DNA of 64,000 bases from Fidelibacterota bacterium (GTDB lineage: Bacteria; Fidelibacterota; Fidelibacteria; Fidelibacterales; Fidelibacteraceae), in NCBI GenBank assembly GCA_028699915.1, contig JAQVTR010000002.1, positions 22,977 to 86,976 on the forward strand, given 5' to 3'. Numbering within the stretch: position 1 is the stretch's first letter; each line of letters begins with the position of its first letter. The position numbers were made by a program, and so were the translations under genes. The notes under the pieces are model-generated. The model ran no database searches. It had not been told where the DNA came from and was given only the letters and a program-made list of their open reading frames with translations. Below, one piece after another: positions 1-8,105 of the stretch.

Positions 1-228
1 CATCATGTCCAGAAAGAGGCTTTGATGCTCAAGCTGCATGGCGCTGAAAATCGAATCCTGCTGCAAAACACGCTGTTCCCGTTCTTGCTGCATCAGGATC
101 AACAGGGTGCTGTCCGTCCTTGCGCTTTGTTGATAGAGTCGCTGATTTTCAAGCTGAACCCAGGATTTGGTCGCGCAGCCGGTGGCGAGCAGCAATATAA
201 AAAGCGGGATCAGAACTGTCTTCTTCAT
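1..228 (-). CDS. Putative lipoprotein, 5' part only (runs off the left edge)
   Basis: The visible 76 codons begin MKKTVLIPLFILLLATGCATKS: a short basic start, a hydrophobic stretch and a lipobox (ATGC) with the lipidated Cys at residue 18, so the product should be an envelope lipoprotein. The rest is Gln- and Glu-rich and looks helical, possibly coiled coil. Its ATG overlaps the nadA stop codon in an ATGA, so it is probably the last visible member of that operon and translationally coupled to it. The reading frame is still open at base 1. The family is not recognisable from this fragment. Confidence 0.75.
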   Translation of the reverse strand, partial: MKKTVLIPLFILLLATGCATKSWVQLENQRLYQQSARTDSTLLILMQQEREQRVLQQDSIFSAMQLEHQSLFLDMM

Positions 229-1292
229 AGCGATAACATACGCATTAATGCGCTTTTTGCATAATGTTTAATTTCCGGATTGACCCGGATACGCTGAGTG
301 CTGCCGCCATCACGGATGCCTTGCAATGTCTTTTGCAGTTTTTCCGGCGTGATCCGGTACATGGTCGTGCATTGAACACCTTTCCCGGAAAGGGAGAGTA
401 CTGTTTTATCCGGAAAACGTTTCTTTAGGCGCCTCACCAGATGTTCTTCGGTACCGACGCCCCAGATACTGCCGGCCGGTGCCGAGCTGACCTGCTGAAT
501 GATTGCACTCGTACTTCCAAAATCATCGGATGCCTGAACAACGGCTTCGCTGCATTCTCCATGAACAATGATACGGATCCCGGGGTATTCTTTACGGAGA
601 CGATAGACATCCTCCACCCGGAATTGCCGGTGCACGCTGCAGTAACCATCCCATAAAAAGACCCGAATATCTTTCATCTGGCGGCGATCCGGAAGCCGGT
701 CCAGCAGCCAGAGCTGTTTTTTGTTCATGCCTTTATGCAGTGCCGTGTTGGCACCAAGATAGCGGTCCGGCAGAAAAAGGATCTTTGAACCCAGCTCCAT
801 GGCACGATCGAACACAGGTCCGGCATTGGAGCTGGTGCAGACCAGACCTCCGCGTTCTCCCACAAAGGCTTTGATGTCTGCAGATGAATTGATATAAGTA
901 ACAGGAATGATCGTTTCATCCGAAACTGCGGTCAGTTTCCCCCAGGTTTCCTCAACCTGCCGACGTCCGGCCATGTCTGCCATGGCGCAACCCGCTTCAA
1001 GATCGGGAATATAGACCGCCTGATCTTCTTCCGTCAGGATATCCGCACATTCTGCCATAAAATATACGCCGCAGAACACGATATGCTTTTTCTGCATTTC
1101 TGCGGCTTTGCGGCTCAGGATCAGGGAATCCCCGGTAATATCCGCAAATTGCAGAACGTCGTCCCGCTGATAATGGTGACCCAGTATGACCAGTTCGGAA
1201 CTGAGCTCCTTTTTAAGGACTTTTATCGCAGAAAGCAGTTCCGGAGAGCTTGTGCTCTCCCGGAATGTCTCAACGCCTTTTTCACCCGACAT
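225..1292 (-). CDS. nadA: Quinolinate synthase NadA
   Basis: Condenses iminoaspartate with dihydroxyacetone phosphate to quinolinate in de novo NAD synthesis, using a [4Fe-4S] cluster. The 355 residues carry NadA landmarks: ILGHHYQ near 37-42, PDLEAGC with Cys102, GYCSVH with Cys218, and Cys308 in a GVQCTTM context. These are the three expected cluster ligands. A further Ser-Asn stretch (TSSNA, about 153-157) is also typical. The gene lies 4 bases after the adenosyltransferase stop and overlaps the lipoprotein gene behind it. No nadB or nadC is in the window. The start codon is not strongly fixed because the upstream AGG is very close to the ATG. Confidence 0.96.
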   Translation of the reverse strand: MSGEKGVETFRESTSSPELLSAIKVLKKELSSELVILGHHYQRDDVLQFADITGDSLILSRKAAEMQKKHIVFCGVYFMAECADILTEEDQAVYIPDLEAGCAMADMAGRRQVEETWGKLTAVSDETIIPVTYINSSADIKAFVGERGGLVCTSSNAGPVFDRAMELGSKILFLPDRYLGANTALHKGMNKKQLWLLDRLPDRRQMKDIRVFLWDGYCSVHRQFRVEDVYRLRKEYPGIRIIVHGECSEAVVQASDDFGSTSAIIQQVSSAPAGSIWGVGTEEHLVRRLKKRFPDKTVLSLSGKGVQCTTMYRITPEKLQKTLQGIRDGGSTQRIRVNPEIKHYAKSALMRMLSL

Positions 1293-1296
1293 CCTA

Positions 1297-1818
1297 TTAA
1301 TAATCTATTCCTTCCACGGCTTTTTCGTTCCTTTGAAACGGATGTTTTATCTCCTGCATTTCAGTAACCAGGTCCGCCGCATCGATCAAGGCTTGAGTAG
1401 CGCCTCTGCCCGTGAGGATCAAATGCAAATCCGCGGGGAGGGAATGAATCAGCGCCAGGATCTGATCTTCGGAAATCAGACGCACCATCAGCGCTGTCAG
1501 GATCTCGTCCAGGATCAGAAGTTCGTAATGTCCCGAACGCATCTTCTTTTCTGCAAGCTCCAGCGCTTCAGCGGCGGCCTGACGGTGATCACTTTCATCA
1601 TGCCGGTCTCCGGGCAGTTTGTAAAAGCCGATGCCTTCCTGGTACATATCAACAAAATCCTTCAAAAAATGCTTGACCGCATGGTGTTCTCCGTACTGGG
1701 AACCGTCTTTGATAAACTGGATGATGCAGGTTTTTTTCAGATATCCGGCCGTACGCAGCATGGTACCCAGAGCTGCACTGGTCTTCCCTTTTCCATTTCC
1801 GGTGTATATGATGATCAC
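1297..1818 (-). CDS. cobO: Cob(I)alamin adenosyltransferase (CobA/CobO/BtuR family)
   Basis: Transfers the adenosyl group of ATP to cob(I)alamin to make adenosylcobalamin. I choose the GTG at 1818, whose GTGA overlaps the stop of the DUF6485 gene. It gives 173 residues, the usual size of this family, and places the P-loop GNGKGKTS at residues 7-14. Further family signs are the LILDEI Walker-B-like strand and the LILTGRGA segment. A longer open frame extends upstream to 1941 but runs through the DUF6485 gene and has no family resemblance. The gene indicates B12 use, which fits the corrinoid-type methyltransferase homologue at 45.6 kb. Confidence 0.93.
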   Translation of the reverse strand: MIIIYTGNGKGKTSAALGTMLRTAGYLKKTCIIQFIKDGSQYGEHHAVKHFLKDFVDMYQEGIGFYKLPGDRHDESDHRQAAAEALELAEKKMRSGHYELLILDEILTALMVRLISEDQILALIHSLPADLHLILTGRGATQALIDAADLVTEMQEIKHPFQRNEKAVEGIDY

Positions 1819-2018
1819 TGGATTTTCCCTTCTGTTACCAATCTTGCAAAATGGGCAAAGGAGCGGTCGTAGGTCGCTTCCGCTGCTTTTGGGAAAAAGC
1901 AGGCCGGCAGTTCCCGCGCACGGCGATGATAGGCGATACATTCACAGCAGATGCCTTTTTTGGAGCAGGGATAACTGCAGTTGCATTGCTGCAGATTGTT
2001 TTCCTTTTTACAATTCAT
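1815..2018 (-). CDS. DUF6485 family Cys-rich small protein
   Basis: 67 residues. The N-terminal half holds seven Cys, arranged as C(3), C(12), CNC/YPCS, GICCEC, followed by [15 protein letters not shown]. This pattern matches the DUF6485 family of anaerobic bacteria as I know it and suggests a metal or Fe-S binding site; the function is unknown. It lies 8 bases after the sigma-54 activator gene and overlaps the adenosyltransferase start. Co-transcription with cobalamin and NAD synthesis genes is therefore likely. Confidence 0.85.
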   Translation of the reverse strand: MNCKKENNLQQCNCSYPCSKKGICCECIAYHRRARELPACFFPKAAEATYDRSFAHFARLVTEGKIQ

Positions 2019-2026
2019 TCTTATTC

Positions 2027-3187
2027 TTAACCCCTCAGATCATATTCTTTAATTTTGCGGTATAAGGTGCGTTCGCTCATGCCAAGCGCCTGGGCGCTTT
2101 TCCGTTTGGAGCCGTAATACTTTGCCAGGGTACGCGCGATGGTCTCTTTTTCGATATCCTGCATTGTGCGGTCTTCCGCAGCTGTATCCACATCGATGTC
2201 GTGTGCCTCCGAACTCTGGATATAACGCGAAATATCTTTCATTTTGTTCATGGTCACAACATCGCTGATATCAATCTGCGACAGTTTCTCCTTGATCTCC
2301 TCCATATCCTGACGCAGCAGAAAAAGCTGCCGGAGGATCAGCTCACGCTCGACCTGTTCCGTATCCTTGTTAACCCGGACCGGGAAGCGCGTATCGTAAT
2401 GTCCTTCTCCGTAAACCGGTCCAAGATGCAATGAAACGGTTTCAGGGCTGATCATTTTCCCTTTTTCAAGAATAAAAACAGATTCAATGAAATTCTTCAG
2501 TTCACGGACATTCCCTTCCCAGGGCGCCCGGATCAGCATCTCCATCGCTTGCGGTGTGACAGGTTTGTAGGAAGCATGGTGCTCGTCCGCATAACGCATC
2601 ATAAAGAATTCCGCCAGCATCGGGATATCCTCTCTGCGTTCCCGCAATGCGGGAATGCGGATCATGATGGTCTTTAAACGGTAATACAGGTCCTTTCTAA
2701 AACGTCCGGATTTGACTTCCTCGCTCAGATCGCGATTTGTTGCAGCGATCACCCGTACGTCAACTTTGCGGCTGCTGCTCTCGCCTACCCGCGTTATCTC
2801 GCCCTGTTCGAGCACTCGCAATAATTTTACCTGAGTTTCGGGTGGCAACTCGCCGATCTCATCCAGCAAAATCGTTCCCTTGTCGGCAGTTTCGAAAAAA
2901 CCTTTGCGGTCTTCGACAGCGCCGGTGAAAGATCCTTTTTTGTGCCCGAACAATTCCGATTCGATAGTACCCGCCGGTATGGCCCCGCAGTTTACGATGA
3001 CATAAGGAGCATGCCTCCGCAACGACAAGTCATGCAATGCCCTGGCTACCAGCTCTTTGCCCACACCGCTTTCCCCAAGAATAAGGATGCTGATATTGGA
3101 GGGCGCCACCTGTTCAACTGCCTGAATGAGCTGGCGGATCTCTTCGGATTTGCCAATAATGCCGTATTTTTGTTCAATGTTTCTCAT
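2027..3187 (-). CDS. Sigma-54-dependent transcriptional activator (AAA+ and Fis-type HTH, no sensor domain)
   Basis: An enhancer-binding protein that should hydrolyse ATP to open sigma-54 promoters. The AAA+ domain starts almost at residue 1. Walker A GESGVGKE is at 38-45, the sigma-54 contact loop is GSFTGA at 85-90 (the commoner form is GAFTGA), Walker B LLDEIGE is near 107-113, and the sensor segment VIAATNRDL and YYRLKT follow. The last 45 residues form a Fis-type helix-turn-helix ([20 protein letters not shown]). An Asp/Glu-rich linker lies between. No receiver, PAS or GAF domain precedes the AAA+ domain, so control must come from a partner or from expression level. It is first in the run leading to cobO and nadA. 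Confidence 0.93.
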   Translation of the reverse strand: MRNIEQKYGIIGKSEEIRQLIQAVEQVAPSNISILILGESGVGKELVARALHDLSLRRHAPYVIVNCGAIPAGTIESELFGHKKGSFTGAVEDRKGFFETADKGTILLDEIGELPPETQVKLLRVLEQGEITRVGESSSRKVDVRVIAATNRDLSEEVKSGRFRKDLYYRLKTIMIRIPALRERREDIPMLAEFFMMRYADEHHASYKPVTPQAMEMLIRAPWEGNVRELKNFIESVFILEKGKMISPETVSLHLGPVYGEGHYDTRFPVRVNKDTEQVERELILRQLFLLRQDMEEIKEKLSQIDISDVVTMNKMKDISRYIQSSEAHDIDVDTAAEDRTMQDIEKETIARTLAKYYGSKRKSAQALGMSERTLYRKIKEYDLRG

Positions 3188-3314
3188 AAGGGAAATTAAT
3201 GCGACCGTTTCGTAATTTCAAGTCAAATTTGTCAATTTGGCATATTAACGTGACTATGTGAAGAAGCCGGTATTGTTCAGTTTCGGAAATCTGTTGTTTC
3301 TGAAAGACCGGCAA

Positions 3315-4421
3315 TTATTTTTTCAGTTTTTTTATCAAATCCTTAGCTTCGCGGACATGGGGGATAATTTCCGATGAGTTAACGGTCTCTTCATAATAAA
3401 GCAGCGCGGTTCGCGTTAACCCCATTTCAAGGTAGACATCGCCGGTGTATTTCAGGATAATGGCCTTGTACCAGGAATACTCGATATTGTCAAGTTCATG
3501 CGCGCGATTAAAAAATTCCAGTGCGTACATATGCTCTTTTTTCAGCATTGCCTTTATCCCTTTTAAATAAAGGACCCTTGCGCGCATCCCGATGTCGTTT
3601 TCCAGGATACCGTCATCCAGAAGCCGCTGAATGTGCCGCAAATGACGGTCCCCTTCCAGATAGCGGCCTCTGAAGTAGTTGCATTCTGCGGCGATGGCGC
3701 GTACTTCCAAATTATTGGGAAAACGGGTTAAAAAGGTTTCAAGCAATTCTCCGCAGGAAAGGAAATCCATTTTGTCGTAAAGATAAACGTACATCAGGGC
3801 GATTGCCGCTTCCCATTTTGTAAATTTTCCATTCCGGTAGGCCTTTTCAAGATCCTCTATGCCATCGCCCATCGTTTCGGACATCATGTTCTCAAGGCCG
3901 ATATTCCGCCCGAAGACAGAGAGATAATACTGAAATGATCCCGTGCCGAAGAACATATCAGAGAAAGGCTCATTGCTGTAGCGGTCGATCACGATTTTCT
4001 TTTCCAGGATCCTGGGTCCGTCTTTAATGATCTGAAAATAATCCATTTTATTGAGATAAATTCGCATTTTTCCCGCAAGCAGCACGATATAATAGAATTG
4101 GACATCCACATCTTCGGGATGCCGGTTCAAATATTTTTCGTAAATTGGGCGGTAGAGGGCGATCACGGAATCCGCACGCTCCATAATACCTTCATATCTG
4201 GCATTTACCAGGTCCATGCGGATATTTGCATAGGAAAGAAAGGACATACAGGGAAAGGCATCATCGAGGGTGTTGATCCGTTTGTCCAGATATTCGCGGG
4301 TTTCCGCAAAACGATAATTGTAAAAGAGCTCGAAAACCTCGGAATAAGGTTCATTTTCCGCATGAAGAAAGACAGCGGACAGAAAGAAAGCACCCAGAAT
4401 ATAAAGACCATATTTTTTCAT
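3315..4421 (-). CDS. Secreted TPR-like repeat protein
   Basis: 368 residues with an N-terminal signal peptide (MKKYGLYILGAFFLSAVFLHAE). The remainder is all-helical with TPR-like pairs. The clearest are near the C-terminus (ALEFFNRAHELDN, ALLYYEETVNSS) and at LLETFLTRFPNNLEV. No catalytic motif is visible, so it is probably a periplasmic scaffold. Its ATG overlaps the stop of the SPOR gene. It is the last gene of the batC-batD-batE-SPOR-TPR chain, which ties it to the same envelope process. Confidence 0.8.
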   Translation of the reverse strand: MKKYGLYILGAFFLSAVFLHAENEPYSEVFELFYNYRFAETREYLDKRINTLDDAFPCMSFLSYANIRMDLVNARYEGIMERADSVIALYRPIYEKYLNRHPEDVDVQFYYIVLLAGKMRIYLNKMDYFQIIKDGPRILEKKIVIDRYSNEPFSDMFFGTGSFQYYLSVFGRNIGLENMMSETMGDGIEDLEKAYRNGKFTKWEAAIALMYVYLYDKMDFLSCGELLETFLTRFPNNLEVRAIAAECNYFRGRYLEGDRHLRHIQRLLDDGILENDIGMRARVLYLKGIKAMLKKEHMYALEFFNRAHELDNIEYSWYKAIILKYTGDVYLEMGLTRTALLYYEETVNSSEIIPHVREAKDLIKKLKK

Positions 4422-4855
4422 TTTTGGATAACGATCTTGCTGGGGACAACCCAGGCAAATTTAAAACCCCGGGCCTGCATGATCTCCTGGAATCGCATCG
4501 CCTCCTCCTGTTTGGCAAAGTTGCCGATACGCACCTTATAGTTGGGCGGTTCAAAATCGACATAGACCGGGAGCTCGTAATTCTTATCGGCCTGAGCTTT
4601 CACACGCATGGCCTCATCGCGGTCCTGGGTCGAGATCAGCTGAATGCGGTAGCCCGATGTTTCTATGTATTCCCGCTCCGTCAGCAGCGTATTAATCGGG
4701 AAAACCGTCTCATCACTATGTAACAGGATTTTGAATTCCTTAATGCGGTAAGCGGTGCGCACATCGGAAGGATCCAGAAATTCCTGCTGAAAGGCTTGCG
4801 CATTGAGCGAGGAGCTCAGTAAAATCCATGCGATGTACAGAACAAACTTTTTCAT
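4418..4855 (-). CDS. SPOR-domain secreted protein
   Basis: 145 residues: a signal peptide (about 1-20), a short linker, and a C-terminal SPOR domain from about 67 (GYRIQLISTQDRDEAMRVKA, then VYVDFEPPNYKVRIGNFA). SPOR domains bind peptidoglycan lacking stem peptides. The protein overlaps batE upstream and the TPR gene downstream by 4 bases each. The coupling suggests it works with the Bat proteins at the cell wall; this is inference from gene order only. Confidence 0.87.
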   Translation of the reverse strand: MKKFVLYIAWILLSSSLNAQAFQQEFLDPSDVRTAYRIKEFKILLHSDETVFPINTLLTEREYIETSGYRIQLISTQDRDEAMRVKAQADKNYELPVYVDFEPPNYKVRIGNFAKQEEAMRFQEIMQARGFKFAWVVPSKIVIQK

Positions 4856-5631
4856 TCTTCTATTTTACCCAAATATTTGGTACTAATCCAGCCTATTTTA
4901 TCATCAAAATAACTGATCTTTGCCCACTTGTCCTCAATTTCTTTTCCAATGCGGACTTTGGAACCTTCATGCAAGGTAAACAACAAGGTCGCATTCCTGT
5001 CGGGTTCCGAGAAAATATCGGCGCTTTCGGCAAGAATAACGGCATGTTTTGCATTCCGTCTTTCCAGCAGTACATCGGCAGTAACGATCGTCAGAAGAAG
5101 GATCATCAGGGAAAGTGCTATCACGATTGCCATTACGGGTTTTCTGTTTGCATGGCCACGGAGATGCCTTTTGAGACGGTAGAGAGCAGGGACCATTACC
5201 AGTATTGCCAGAAGGTAGGCAATCAGCCGGATCATCCGGTCCAGAGGCAGACGTTTTTGCATTTCCCCGTACCAGCGGAAAAGCGGAAACATTTCCGGCA
5301 GAACCACCTTGTCGATCAATTGTTCGCGGACGATGTTCAAATTATAGCGTATATCAGGATGGGCCGGGGCAAGAAGTGCCGCTTTTTCCCAATACTGAAT
5401 GGCGGGCCCCGTCTCTCCAAGCCGGTAGTAGGAATTTCCGATATTATAATACAGTTCCCAACTCACGGTCCCGCTTTCTGCAAGATCGCGGAACTGTGCA
5501 AGTGCGCTTTGGTAATCTTCCGCAGCATAGGCGGACACGGCCTGTTTAAAAAGCGGGTCGCGTCCGGGATTGTCACTCTTTGCCAGGATCAGCAAGGGCA
5601 GAAGCGCAATGATCAGAATGCGTTTTATCAT
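4852..5631 (-). CDS. batE: BatE-like protein (TPR, two membrane segments, SH3-type domain)
   Basis: 259 residues. A signal or anchor segment (1-17) is followed by a TPR region (about 25-105, with LYYNIGNSYYRLGETGPAIQYW), membrane segments near 133-151 and 166-187, and a bacterial SH3-like domain from about 197 (AESADIFSEP, then EGSKVRIGKEIEDKWAKI). This order is that of BatE, a member of the Bacteroides aerotolerance cluster. It sits directly after batD with a 4-base overlap. Bat proteins are implicated in envelope stress and oxygen tolerance, but their biochemical role is not established. Confidence 0.88.
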   Translation of the reverse strand: MIKRILIIALLPLLILAKSDNPGRDPLFKQAVSAYAAEDYQSALAQFRDLAESGTVSWELYYNIGNSYYRLGETGPAIQYWEKAALLAPAHPDIRYNLNIVREQLIDKVVLPEMFPLFRWYGEMQKRLPLDRMIRLIAYLLAILVMVPALYRLKRHLRGHANRKPVMAIVIALSLMILLLTIVTADVLLERRNAKHAVILAESADIFSEPDRNATLLFTLHEGSKVRIGKEIEDKWAKISYFDDKIGWISTKYLGKIEE

Positions 5632-7328
5632 ACTCCTTCCATTTCCTCAATAATGGCGATCACCTTATCCTTAAGCACTTCAAGTTGATTCCGGGACAAG
5701 AGCCCCGGAGCGTATTTATAGGTTTCAATCGTTTTCATCACATCCGCAATACCGGGATGGGCGTTCTGGCTTAATTGTTTGTCATTCATATAGTTAAGTA
5801 TTCCCTGCTCAATACCGTACAAGAGCAGATCGGCCCGGGATTCCACAGTGACTTTCCGGAAATGCTGCATTGCGTTTTTCAGTGCGTTCTTTTTCCGGAT
5901 CCGCTGCATGTTCCGTTCACGCAGGGAAAACATATGCTCCATCAGTACAAAGGCCAGGAGAAAGATCAGTACAAAAACATAGGGGATGCGATTGCGCGGA
6001 TCACGTACGGGATTATAGGAAAGGGAAACGCATCTTTCTTCATCCATCTGGATAAAGCGGATATCTTTGGCAAGCAAACGAACTTCTTCCGGAGTCAGGG
6101 CGGAATTGTAATCCCCTTCAAGTTCGTTGTGTGCGAGAACGCGGATCTCTTTGACCGGCATTGAAATGGTTCTGTACTCTTTATTCCTCAGGGAAAAATA
6201 GGTAAAGCGGACATCCTCCGGCCGATAATGGCCGGCTCTTGAGGGGATTAGAACATACTCCCAAGTCCGTTGCCCGCGATAATCCTGATCCTGCAGCTGA
6301 TAGCTGTTTTTTACCCGCGGTTCAAAGACTTCGATATTTGCGGGGAATGCCTGTTCGGGAAAAGTGAAGTGGGGCATATTTCCATGCCCGATCAGATCAA
6401 TGCGCAAGGTACTTGCCTGATTTTCCCGGATCAGGCTGCTGTCCAGTGAAATGTGCATGGCAAAATCCCCGATGGCACCGGTAAAATGCGGACCCGCTCC
6501 GCCCGGCAGCGGGAATACGGTAATGGTGTCCGGGGCTGAATACAGGTTAACATCGTTCGTGGAACTCCCGAAAAAGGGGTCATCAAAAATGGATTTGAAA
6601 CGCTCCTGACGTTTCAGTGAAATTCGGAAAGCCTTTGCCGGAATGATAAATTCACCTGTTTGGGTTGCCGTGAGCGTCAGCGAAGCAATCTCCGCAATAA
6701 TGTATTCTTTGCCGCCGAGGATCTGTTTGGAAGATGCCGGCAGGTCGTGCATTTTGAATCGGTCGACAATAAAGCCCTCCATGCTTTGCAGGGGTGCGCT
6801 GGTGTAATTTACCACGCGTTCACTGGTATAGAGATAATAGCTAAGCGTAAAGGTTTCCCCCTGATACATAGAATCCTTGGGCAACTGCAGTTTAATAAAG
6901 CTTGAAGGAAGGGCGGTCGCGCTGTCCGAAGTTTCGCTGATCCCGGATTTGCCGACCTGCAAAGTAAAAGGTTCGGTCCGGAATATTTCTCCTTTGATAT
7001 CAAATTCATATCCGGGAATACGGATCCGTCCCGTTCTTTTTGCCAGAACCTCATAAGAAAGGCTGCTGCTGCTGTTCATTTTGCCGTTGACCCAGCTATA
7101 ATTGCTGGAACTGTAGGGTCCACCGACAATCTGCAGATCATCGTGCAGATCAAAATTAATGTTGCGGGGTGCGTTTTTGATATTTTCAAAAGTAAAGGTA
7201 AGGCGGATTTCTTCATTCTGGCTGAATTGCGTTTTACTGGCCGTAAGTGTCACATGCTGAGACCAGAGCAAGGGGGTCAGAAGAAGAAAGAAAATTACCG
7301 TTTTAACGAAACAACGATGCTTTACCAT
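5628..7328 (-). CDS. batD: BatD oxygen-tolerance-type protein
   Basis: 566 residues with a signal peptide, several beta-rich extracytoplasmic domains (starting VTLTASKTQFSQNEEIRLTF) and one membrane segment near residues 445-465 (IPYVFVLIFLLAFVLM). A roughly 100-residue helical cytoplasmic tail follows. Length and order match BatD. It overlaps batC by 7 bases and batE by 4. BatD is thought to act with the von Willebrand-domain proteins BatA and BatB, which in this genome lie about 51 kb away in another operon (58.3-60.3 kb). Confidence 0.92.
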   Translation of the reverse strand: MVKHRCFVKTVIFFLLLTPLLWSQHVTLTASKTQFSQNEEIRLTFTFENIKNAPRNINFDLHDDLQIVGGPYSSSNYSWVNGKMNSSSSLSYEVLAKRTGRIRIPGYEFDIKGEIFRTEPFTLQVGKSGISETSDSATALPSSFIKLQLPKDSMYQGETFTLSYYLYTSERVVNYTSAPLQSMEGFIVDRFKMHDLPASSKQILGGKEYIIAEIASLTLTATQTGEFIIPAKAFRISLKRQERFKSIFDDPFFGSSTNDVNLYSAPDTITVFPLPGGAGPHFTGAIGDFAMHISLDSSLIRENQASTLRIDLIGHGNMPHFTFPEQAFPANIEVFEPRVKNSYQLQDQDYRGQRTWEYVLIPSRAGHYRPEDVRFTYFSLRNKEYRTISMPVKEIRVLAHNELEGDYNSALTPEEVRLLAKDIRFIQMDEERCVSLSYNPVRDPRNRIPYVFVLIFLLAFVLMEHMFSLRERNMQRIRKKNALKNAMQHFRKVTVESRADLLLYGIEQGILNYMNDKQLSQNAHPGIADVMKTIETYKYAPGLLSRNQLEVLKDKVIAIIEEMEGV

Positions 7329-8041
7329 TCTTTACTGCGTTTGATCCGTTTGTTATTGCTTCTGTTCAGGATCAGCTTTTTCATCGACTCCATTTCCTTA
7401 TCCTTCATTGCGTTCAGAATGTTCCGGATCTGTTCATCCGAAAGATCCATTGCCTCGAGGTCCTCTTCACGCAATTGGGAGGAAGCTGTTTGTTGTTCCT
7501 CCGGATCCTTGTCTGAAAGGCCGTCGTTCCGGTTCTGTGTTGAATCGCGTCCGCTTTCCGGATCGGATTGTCCATTCCGGGGTGAATCCTGCTCTTCCCC
7601 CGCCTGTTCTCCCCCGCTCTGTTCCTGATCTTCCTGTTCCTTCCGCATCAGCATGCGAAGCTGTTCATACATCACCTTGCTGTTCATATCCCGGGGGTCT
7701 TCGATCATGCTTTTTTTGAAATGTTCCATAGCGGCCTGGGCGTCGTTGCCCTGCAGGGCAAGCTGTCCGAGATTATAATGTGCCGCCGCACGTAAATCAG
7801 GATCTTGGGCGCTCAGACTCCGGCGCAGAAGCGGAGCGGCTTCGTCAGGTTTTTTCATGCCCAGGACCGTGGTTCCGGCATTATAGAGAAGTTTTTCGTT
7901 TTCCGGGTCATTTTTCAAACGCTGCCGGTAAAAGTCCAGAGCTTTCTTGAGATCACCCTTGTTAAAGGCCGTTATGCCGGGATCCCGTGCAAAAAGCAGT
8001 GCGCTTGTGAACAAGCACAGAACAAAGCAGTATTTTATCAT
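7322..8041 (-). CDS. batC: BatC-like TPR protein
   Basis: 239 residues from the ATG at 8041, which has AGGAAG nine bases upstream. An in-frame ATG at 8062 lacks such a site. There is a signal peptide, then three TPR units (FNKGDLKKALDFYRQRLKND, KLLYNAGTTVLGMKKPDEAA, AAAHYNLGQLALQGND). A Gln/Glu/Asp/Ser-rich low-complexity stretch (about 137-190) and a conserved-looking C-terminal segment (LSDEQIRNILNAMKDKEME) follow. This is the usual architecture of BatC. It heads a chain of five overlapping genes. Confidence 0.88.
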   Translation of the reverse strand: MIKYCFVLCLFTSALLFARDPGITAFNKGDLKKALDFYRQRLKNDPENEKLLYNAGTTVLGMKKPDEAAPLLRRSLSAQDPDLRAAAHYNLGQLALQGNDAQAAMEHFKKSMIEDPRDMNSKVMYEQLRMLMRKEQEDQEQSGGEQAGEEQDSPRNGQSDPESGRDSTQNRNDGLSDKDPEEQQTASSQLREEDLEAMDLSDEQIRNILNAMKDKEMESMKKLILNRSNNKRIKRSKEW

Positions 8042-8105
8042 TTTTCCGAACTTCCTGTACATACACTACAAATAAAGCCTTTGCGCTCCGTCTTGTTCCG
8101 TTCAA

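Noticed and set aside
1819..1941. Longer N-terminus of the cobalamin adenosyltransferase
   Set aside because: It overlaps the DUF6485 coding region out of frame; the GTG at 1818 gives the normal family length.
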